From CAWABB01 sp963701735 (lineage in GTDB: Bacteria; Bacteroidota; Ignavibacteria; UBA10030; UBA6906), in NCBI GenBank assembly GCA_963701735.1, contig CAVPBI010000026.1, forward strand, positions 558,001 to 622,000: 64,000 bases of DNA, written 5' to 3'. The notes under the pieces were generated by a model. The model made no database searches, was not told where the DNA came from, and saw nothing but the letters and a program-made list of their open reading frames with translations. Both the position numbers and the translations under genes were made by a program. Shown piece by piece: positions 58,812 to 64,000 of this stretch (the stretch's first letter is position 1; the number at the start of each line of letters is the position of its first letter).

Positions 58812-60374
58812 CTAGGGCTTTTTCGAGCTTGCGGGCACGCAGTTACTATCAAGCAGGCATTTCACAATGTTGATCGTAATCTGTTTTGTCCGCCTATAAT
58901 CATCCGGAAAGGTCGCCTGAGAGTCAAGGGCACAAATCCAACCTGCAGCACCCTGGGAAAAGACTTTGGCCCCTGTGGCTGCATTCTCATAGTACACCAT
59001 TTGCCACAAGATGCAGATGGAATCTGGCTCTGCGTAGCTCCATACATATGCATCGGCGAGAATGTCCACAGGAACATCCGGTCGGCTTATCAATGTGTTG
59101 TCTACTTCACCGTTGACGATCCCACATGGGATGCCGTTCGATGGATATCCGATGCCAAAGATATCCCCATTCTTCAGTCCGGTTCCGTTGAATATCCAAT
59201 GATCAGCCTTCCTGACAATGGCAGGAGGTGACGCCCGATTGTAGCCTGTCTGATATTCGGAGCCTAAGAACTTCGCCTCGTGGAATTCCGCACCGAGATT
59301 CCGCCATTTGTCAATTGCCACGGTGTCGAGGCCATTGTCCTTCCTGCAGTAGAGCTTCAGATAGTCGCCTTTTGTGCTGTCCACCCAATGAATCTGCCAG
59401 TAACAGGTATTTGGCGCGAATCGAGCGATATGACCACCCAGAGTATCCAGGAACTTGATGGTGTTCGTCCTCTCGTTAGCTGACCAATACTCGTCATGGT
59501 TCCATAGAATGAGTAGCTGGTAATGTCTCAGAAGATCGTACCCAAATCCTTGACCTGCAATGTCGAGATCGATATTATTGCAGTAATCCAGCGTGTAACC
59601 GCTGTCGGTCAATACCTTTATGAAATTCTGTGCGAAGTACGTGAGCGACTGAGATTGCACCATGGTGATCGGGCGGTCCATGGCTACAGTATCCGTTGGC
59701 TGCAACGTCGCATCTTGATCGCGGGAATAGAGGGAGCCGCCTCCCCAGTAGTTGTACGCCTGAAATGTGTTAAGCTCATACTTGAAAAGGATCTTGGAGT
59801 TGGAGGGGAGGGTGGCTGACCTTATTACGAAACCGACCCAATAGTTCTTGGTGTCATCCACAGCGTGGGTCAACTTTGCATAGTAAACGCCACTCGGCCA
59901 TCCAGTAGTCTGTATCGATACGCGTCCCGCCTGCCAGTATTGAAGGCAACCTCTCTTAAATTCGACGGGTCTTCGGCTTTCGTCCCCCCAGCCGATTTCA
60001 CCTCCAACCGAATCATGGAGGGGAAAGAAGAACCCCCCAACACCTAATGCCTGATGCACAAGAACCGTGTCTTGTCCGCAGCGATAGATGCGGATATGGT
60101 AGTTGCTTGATCCGGGGGCTCGTTGACCGCGGCGATGCAAAGGAATGATTGGCAGCGAGCTTACGTACAGATTGAGAGTCTCACCGGACTTGAAGCTGTG
60201 GGGCCAGGCGAAGCCTTCGATTTCGTACCTCTCCCAGGCGCGGGCCATCTTCGACACAGGGGCCTCACGCCAACTCCAAGGGCTTTCACTCGTGCGCTGT
60301 GCATAGAGGGCGCAGCACGGGACCATGATGGCTAACGCTGCGATTAGCACGGGCAATGATCCAAACCTTCGCAT
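58812..60374 (-). CDS. Secreted N,N-dimethylformamidase beta-subunit-like protein
   Basis: 520 aa, signal peptide ending in CCALYAQ, AAGGAGG upstream of the ATG. The chain fits the large-subunit C-terminal domain of dimethylformamidase: SGVYYAKLTHAVDDTKNYWV near residue 165, KILFKYELNTFQAYNYWGGG near 195, MDRPITMVQSQSLTYFAQ, YTLDYCNNIDLDIAG near 265 and LLILWNHDEYWSANERTN near 290. These relatives are often secreted proteins of unknown substrate in FCB bacteria. No T9SS tail; the end is CLLDSNCVPASSKKP. Amidase activity is not assured. Confidence 0.78.
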   Translation of the reverse strand: MRRFGSLPVLIAALAIMVPCCALYAQRTSESPWSWREAPVSKMARAWERYEIEGFAWPHSFKSGETLNLYVSSLPIIPLHRRGQRAPGSSNYHIRIYRCGQDTVLVHQALGVGGFFFPLHDSVGGEIGWGDESRRPVEFKRGCLQYWQAGRVSIQTTGWPSGVYYAKLTHAVDDTKNYWVGFVIRSATLPSNSKILFKYELNTFQAYNYWGGGSLYSRDQDATLQPTDTVAMDRPITMVQSQSLTYFAQNFIKVLTDSGYTLDYCNNIDLDIAGQGFGYDLLRHYQLLILWNHDEYWSANERTNTIKFLDTLGGHIARFAPNTCYWQIHWVDSTKGDYLKLYCRKDNGLDTVAIDKWRNLGAEFHEAKFLGSEYQTGYNRASPPAIVRKADHWIFNGTGLKNGDIFGIGYPSNGIPCGIVNGEVDNTLISRPDVPVDILADAYVWSYAEPDSICILWQMVYYENAATGAKVFSQGAAGWICALDSQATFPDDYRRTKQITINIVKCLLDSNCVPASSKKP

Positions 60375-60549
60375 AGCGATCCTCCTTCGTCACTAACATC
60401 TATCAGACAGCGCATCTTTCGAGAGCGCGTTCCCTTGGTTAGATGAATCGCTGGAAACAGAATCGCAGCTCTCGCTAATGAGAAGTATGTGCATTTGCAC
60501 CCGCATGCTGAATCCCAGACTGCCGTTTGACCAAGTTGCCGAAACCCGT

Positions 60550-61092
60550 AGAGGAACCTATACCGTCCGATGTTTGGACCGCGGATAATTCTCTCTAGCA
60601 GGGAAATCGCCGCCTCACCCCAGAGCTGACATTGCACTCTTCTTCGCCTCCCTGCTCCGCTTCTTTCTCGATCTGACCAGTTCTAGAAGATCTATGGAAT
60701 GGTACCGAAAACCTGTCACGGAGAGTCGGTAGAAGGTGCGTCCATTTCAGCTTCAATGACCGGTTTCTCCTCGTTGTTCCGAATTGGGCAGCCGATCTCA
60801 AGCACCGGCTGACCCTCGTCAAACCGGACACGCTGCTAGCCAGGCAACGGACCCTCATGCGGCGGGTCTGGACACTGAACACATTCCAGCCAGGAGCTAG
60901 ATTCAGAGGATTCTGGAGGAGTACGCCACCTTCTACAACCCTCAGCGACCGCATCAGGGGATCCACCAGCAGATCCCGAAGCATGCTGAAGCACAGAGAA
61001 CGGTCGGTTCCATCCGCAAGGCTGGCGTGCTAGGTGTATTACACCATCAATATTCGAGACAGGCGGCATAACGTAGTGAATAAGACTCCCCC
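60550..61092 (+). mobile_element. Internally deleted remnant of the DDE-type IS
   Basis: Left part 60550-60890 follows the IS left end and transposase start (TTCTCTCTAGCAGGG, CTCTTCTTCGCCTCCC), with decay and no proper ATG. It then jumps, near TTCCAGCCAGGAGC, to the 3' end (CGACCGCATCAGGGGATCC) and closes with GAATAAGACTCCCCC. About 500 bases of the middle are missing. The rest of the 60375-61178 spacer shows no gene. Confidence 0.8.
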
Positions 61093-61178
61093 TCTGGCAC
61101 TACCTTGTCCTGATTAGCAGCCAACAAGAAGCCCGAACATCGCTGCCCGGGCTGGCCTGCACGTTGCTGGAATGCATG

Positions 61179-62306
61179 TCACCGGACGAGTTGCATCCGG
61201 GTGGTCTGGACGGTTCCACCGGCGAAGAGCCTGGCAATGTATGCTCCACTCGGCAATCCGCCCGCGTCGAATATCGCTTCATGTGACCCTGCGTTCACTT
61301 CCCCTTCCACAAGTGTCGCCACTTTCTGGCCGAGAGTGTTGAACACCAGAAGGGTGACTTGTGAACGGTCGGGCAGGGTGTAGCGGAGAGTGGTCGAAGG
61401 GTTGAACGGGTTGGGATAGCTTGAATCAAGTCTGTAACGGCGTTGCGCCACGCCAGCGAGATCCGCCGGGCGATCCTCATACAGTCCTGTGGTTGAGACA
61501 GTGTTGGAAAAGTCCGGTGATTCCTTCGTTCCGTCTCCGCTAATGGATCGCACTTTGTAGAAGAAGGTGGTGGCTCCACCACCGATTGACACCTGCGTGT
61601 CAGTGTAGCTTGTATCACTGATGGCGGTAGGCGTGAGCAAGGTGGATCCGCGATAGACCTTGTACTTGGCCGAAACTCGTGGATCAGACTTGCGCCATGT
61701 CAGCTTTGGGTGGCCACCCGAATTGGTGAGCGTCAGATTGGTCGGATTCGTCGGCTGGAATTTCGAGGCCGACTGATAGCCCCCGCCCCATGCACATTGC
61801 AGCCAGAGCTTGAGGATTTGACCATCGACAATCAAGGTGTCGGGGTTGCCAGGTCGTCTCCACCACCATGCCGGGGCATTATTGTCCCACGTGTAGATGA
61901 TGTCAGGATTCTCGCCACTGTAGCCAACCCGATCGTCTGTCAGGTCGATGTAGAAAAAGGCCTCAGCCGGGTAAGTGGAATGGTAGATCTTGTACAACCC
62001 GTACGCAAGCACGGGGTCATTGAATTCCGAAGAGCACACCAGATCCCACCCTTGCGGGGGCGAGCATTGATCGCAGTCGCCGTAGATGTAACGGTGAGAC
62101 GAGCCATAGTCTGAGGTCAGGTACCCGCCAGAATCCCATCGCGCACCCTGAGCTTCTGCCACGAAATGCATCGTCGCACCGTTGGTGTTCAGGGTGTTTA
62201 GGATCACTTCGTCGTCGGCGACAGGGTCTTCCTGCGGGAGCACAGTCACCCATGGAATGGTGAACAATATGCAGAGAAGTGAGAATCTCGTTAGGTTTGC
62301 GTTCAT
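61179..62306 (-). CDS. T9SS-exported protein with fibronectin-like domain
   Basis: 375 aa from ATG (MNANLTRFSLLCILF) at about 62306 with GAGG upstream; an in-frame GTG lies at 62345. Signal peptide, then an unassigned N-terminal domain (residues about 25-185) rich in Trp, Tyr and Gly with CDQC (GDCDQCSPPQGW). A fibronectin-type-III-like domain follows (PTNLTLTNSGGHPKLTWRKS, FFYKVRSISGDGTKESPDFS). The last 85 residues are a T9SS sorting domain (SYPNPFNPSTTLRYTLP, FNTLGQKVATLVEGE, LPSGAYIARL). It overlaps or abuts the next gene, with stop and start within a few bases, so they are probably one operon. Confidence 0.84.
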   Translation of the reverse strand: MNANLTRFSLLCILFTIPWVTVLPQEDPVADDEVILNTLNTNGATMHFVAEAQGARWDSGGYLTSDYGSSHRYIYGDCDQCSPPQGWDLVCSSEFNDPVLAYGLYKIYHSTYPAEAFFYIDLTDDRVGYSGENPDIIYTWDNNAPAWWWRRPGNPDTLIVDGQILKLWLQCAWGGGYQSASKFQPTNPTNLTLTNSGGHPKLTWRKSDPRVSAKYKVYRGSTLLTPTAISDTSYTDTQVSIGGGATTFFYKVRSISGDGTKESPDFSNTVSTTGLYEDRPADLAGVAQRRYRLDSSYPNPFNPSTTLRYTLPDRSQVTLLVFNTLGQKVATLVEGEVNAGSHEAIFDAGGLPSGAYIARLFAGGTVQTTRMQLVR

Positions 62307-62341
62307 GTATCTGCCCTCTTGTCTTGAGGTGTGGTCCATGG

Positions 62342-63589
62342 TCACTCCACGAAGAAGATTCCGAATACCTCAGTTGGTGTTGTGCTGCCAGACGGGAGCA
62401 ACAGTATGCCACTTGATGTGATCGCAGGTGAAGTAGACACCTCAATATGAGGGTTGAATACCAGCTTCCATTTCGTTGTCCCGCTGGGATGAACGCTGAA
62501 GTATTCCCCGTCACTTCCGCTGCCAGCATAGACCGTGTTGGCGGCATCACAGACCATGTGTTCAGGGAACCACCGACCTAAAGGATGTGTCCACAAAAGA
62601 TTCCCACTCTGATCAACAGAGCAGAGATGGTAGAGACGGTCCGGTTTCTGAGCAGCGAAGTAGATGTTGCCATTCCAGTCAATCGTTCCCCCGACTACAT
62701 AATCCCCCACCGTCAGCGCCCATCGGCGGCTGCCGTCGGGCCGAATACTTACCAGAGAATCACGCGTCGCAGCGTAGATATTGCCTGAGTTGTCTACCAT
62801 TCTGAAGTCGTATTGCTCACTTTCCAGCTGTGGGTAGAACCATTTCGTGCTTCCGTCTAACGCCAACGCATACATCCCTAGCGGCCACCCTCCCACGTAG
62901 AGCGTACTTCCATCAGGCGAGAAGACCGCATGGGAGTAACCCGAAAAGCCACCCGCCCTGCTCCATTTCACCTTTCCCTCGGGTGTGATCGCATACAGAG
63001 TCCCCCCTTCAGTGCCCGCATAGAGCGTGCCGTCCATCCCAATGCTCATGCTGTTTTCGAGAAACCTCTCGGGGACTGCCAACAGCCACTTGATTGTCCC
63101 GTCGGGATTGATGGCATAGATCGCCTCATCCAGCGAGTTGGTATAGATGGTCCCGTCAGAGCTGACAATCAGTCGGGAGTAGAGCTTCTGCACGGAACTT
63201 GTCTTGTGAAGGCTGTCGATACCCACCTTCCACTTGAGCGTCCCATCCGGGTGGAGGGCACAGATGGCGCATCTCAGGACATTGTCCGCGCTTTGGTAAT
63301 AGATCGTCCCATCCTCTCCGAGCACGGGGCCGCCGGTGACTCTGAGCCCCTCTACATGCTTTGAGATCATTCCACTTGAAGCGGCGACATACGAGCTCCG
63401 TCCGGTCCCCTGGGCGTCATGATTTCCCATTGGCCAGGGTGAATTGGCCAGACTTGGCCACAGAATTGGATTCTGCCTGCCGGATGGCTCAGGTGGGGGG
63501 GGATCTGTTCCCAAGTCAGAACACGAAGCCAGGAGGACGAAGAAGATCACGGCCAACGCAAAGTGCTGGAGACGACTGACAGTAGTCAT
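62342..63589 (-). CDS. PQQ-like beta-propeller lipoprotein
   Basis: 415 aa from ATG 63589 (MTTVSRLQHFALAVIFFVLL, lipobox LLASC). After a Pro-rich linker come repeated blades of the PQQ/quinoprotein kind: GPVLGEDGTIYYQSADNVLR, LIVSSDGTIYTNSLDEAIYA, INPDGTIKWLLAV, MSIGMDGTLYAGTEGGTLYA, ITPEGKVKWSRAG, IRPDGSRRWALTVG. Such lipoproteins are periplasmic or surface anchored, and often scaffolds; without catalytic PQQ residues visible, no enzyme is claimed. The stop lies at the start of the T9SS gene. An ATG-like frame extends to 63667 without protein character. Confidence 0.82.
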   Translation of the reverse strand: MTTVSRLQHFALAVIFFVLLASCSDLGTDPPPPEPSGRQNPILWPSLANSPWPMGNHDAQGTGRSSYVAASSGMISKHVEGLRVTGGPVLGEDGTIYYQSADNVLRCAICALHPDGTLKWKVGIDSLHKTSSVQKLYSRLIVSSDGTIYTNSLDEAIYAINPDGTIKWLLAVPERFLENSMSIGMDGTLYAGTEGGTLYAITPEGKVKWSRAGGFSGYSHAVFSPDGSTLYVGGWPLGMYALALDGSTKWFYPQLESEQYDFRMVDNSGNIYAATRDSLVSIRPDGSRRWALTVGDYVVGGTIDWNGNIYFAAQKPDRLYHLCSVDQSGNLLWTHPLGRWFPEHMVCDAANTVYAGSGSDGEYFSVHPSGTTKWKLVFNPHIEVSTSPAITSSGILLLPSGSTTPTEVFGIFFVE

Positions 63590-63667
63590 CCCCGGGCGGA
63601 TCTGTGATCGACTCGAGAATGGAGTGTCGCGAAGAAGAACAGGAGTTGCCCCAGACGCTGATTGCAT

Positions 63668-63889
63668 GGCTGCCTCCTGCGAGTGTCTGGCTGCAATATA
63701 GAGAGGAAATTGACGGTGTCAAACGGGGGAGGCCGGGCAGGCCTCACCTGGTGACGGGTCGGAACCTGTCACCCGACGCCGGCCGTATTTGCTGCCAGGC
63801 TGAAATCGTTTGACATTGGCCGAATTTGGTGGTTCTGATCAGCAGTGTGGTGCAAAGAGGCGTAGAAGAGGCAGTTCCCGTTGGACGGT
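63668..63889. other. Intergenic spacer at the right edge
   Basis: About 220 bases upstream of the lipoprotein gene. It should contain that gene's promoter. I see no recognisable gene. The final third resembles the spacer left of IS copy B. Confidence 0.45.
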
Positions 63890-63969
63890 GAAAGTTGCAG
63901 GTTGATCGAAGTTCGGGTCCCCGCTACGGACCCGAGCCTCTGGAGATCTCCAGAGGCTCGTTTGTTTCA
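63890..63969. repeat. Unoccupied IS110-type target: hairpin plus terminator
   Basis: AAGTTGCAGGTTGATCG and GTTCGGGTCCCCGCT at 63891-63925 equal the left flank of both IS copies, and ACGGACCCGAGCC continues where copy A has its right flank. CGGGTCC/GGACCCG (63914-63934) is a small hairpin whose loop holds the CT core at 63924-63925. The adjoining perfect hairpin GAGCCTCTGGA/TCCAGAGGCTC (63934-63959) with GTTTGTTTC is terminator-like. From 63970 the sequence repeats 46581 onward, the 3' region of a T9SS gene, so another such gene probably lies beyond the window. Confidence 0.8.
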
Positions 63970-64000
63970 ATGGGTTACAGCTGCAGGTGCGGTTGCAGGT

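Noticed and set aside
1..64000. CRISPR arrays, tRNA and rRNA genes
   Set aside because: No regularly spaced short repeats and no cloverleaf or rRNA-like segment noticed on either strand by eye; a dedicated scan such as tRNAscan-SE would be decisive.

Overview
The window looks like one chromosomal contig from a moderately GC-rich member of the Bacteroidota/Ignavibacteriota (FCB) lineage. The best evidence is three secreted proteins ending in a Por/type IX secretion (T9SS) sorting domain with the NYPNPFNPSTT motif, one full hybrid two-component system (periplasmic propeller, histidine kinase, receiver and AraC domains in one chain), and several Bacteroidota-style outer-membrane barrels and lipoproteins. 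The species cannot be told from the sequence. I see no tRNA, rRNA, CRISPR array or phage.

Left part (1-26 kb). A universal stress protein broken by an in-frame amber codon is followed by an MgtE Mg2+ transporter and a TPR lipoprotein. A trehalose operon follows on the minus strand (DUF5752 protein, TreT-type synthase, fused OtsA-OtsB). Next is an ion-transport neighbourhood: a ClC anion transporter flanked by two small paralogous anchored proteins, then two small paralogous single-helix proteins before a CPA2 cation:proton antiporter. A frameshifted GH76-like gene and an intact DDE-type insertion sequence follow. After these come envelope genes (DUF2490 protein, FadL-like barrel, DUF4136 lipoprotein, small barrel, Spy-like periplasmic protein, glycine-zipper protein), a GH13 amylase, and decayed remnants of a radical SAM gene and of what looks like an aquaporin gene.

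Middle part (24-45 kb), nearly all on the minus strand, reads as a metabolic island. It holds a DszB-like desulfinase with its Cys/His/Arg triad beside a SulP anion transporter, two BASS-family transporters and an outer-membrane barrel. A glycyl-radical-enzyme operon contains the enzyme, a divergent PFK-family protein and the radical SAM activase. Beyond it are a CoA-disulfide-reductase-like flavoprotein with rhodanese domain, a glucose dehydrogenase, a GH63 enzyme, a barrel plus a monooxygenase-fold protein behind a likely sigma-54 promoter, and a GAF-PAS-AAA+ sigma-54 activator next to that promoter.

Right part (45-64 kb) is repeat-rich. T9SS-exported proteins and the hybrid sensor are interspersed with two copies of an IS110/IS1111-type element, a second broken copy and two remnants of the DDE-type IS, and a truncated kinase gene. 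An unoccupied copy of the IS110 target lies at the right edge, so the element ends, a CT core and a likely bridge-RNA guide can be read directly.

The most interesting signals are: (1) the IS1111-type elements whose 3' non-coding RNA region contains a 10-nt match to their own target flank, including the CT core, and a 7-nt match to their own end; (2) the DszB-like/SulP/BASS cluster and the atypical glycyl radical enzyme operon; (3) two paralogous pairs of tiny membrane proteins next to ClC and CPA2 transporters; (4) a recurring pattern of gene remnants that keep both ends but have lost the middle.
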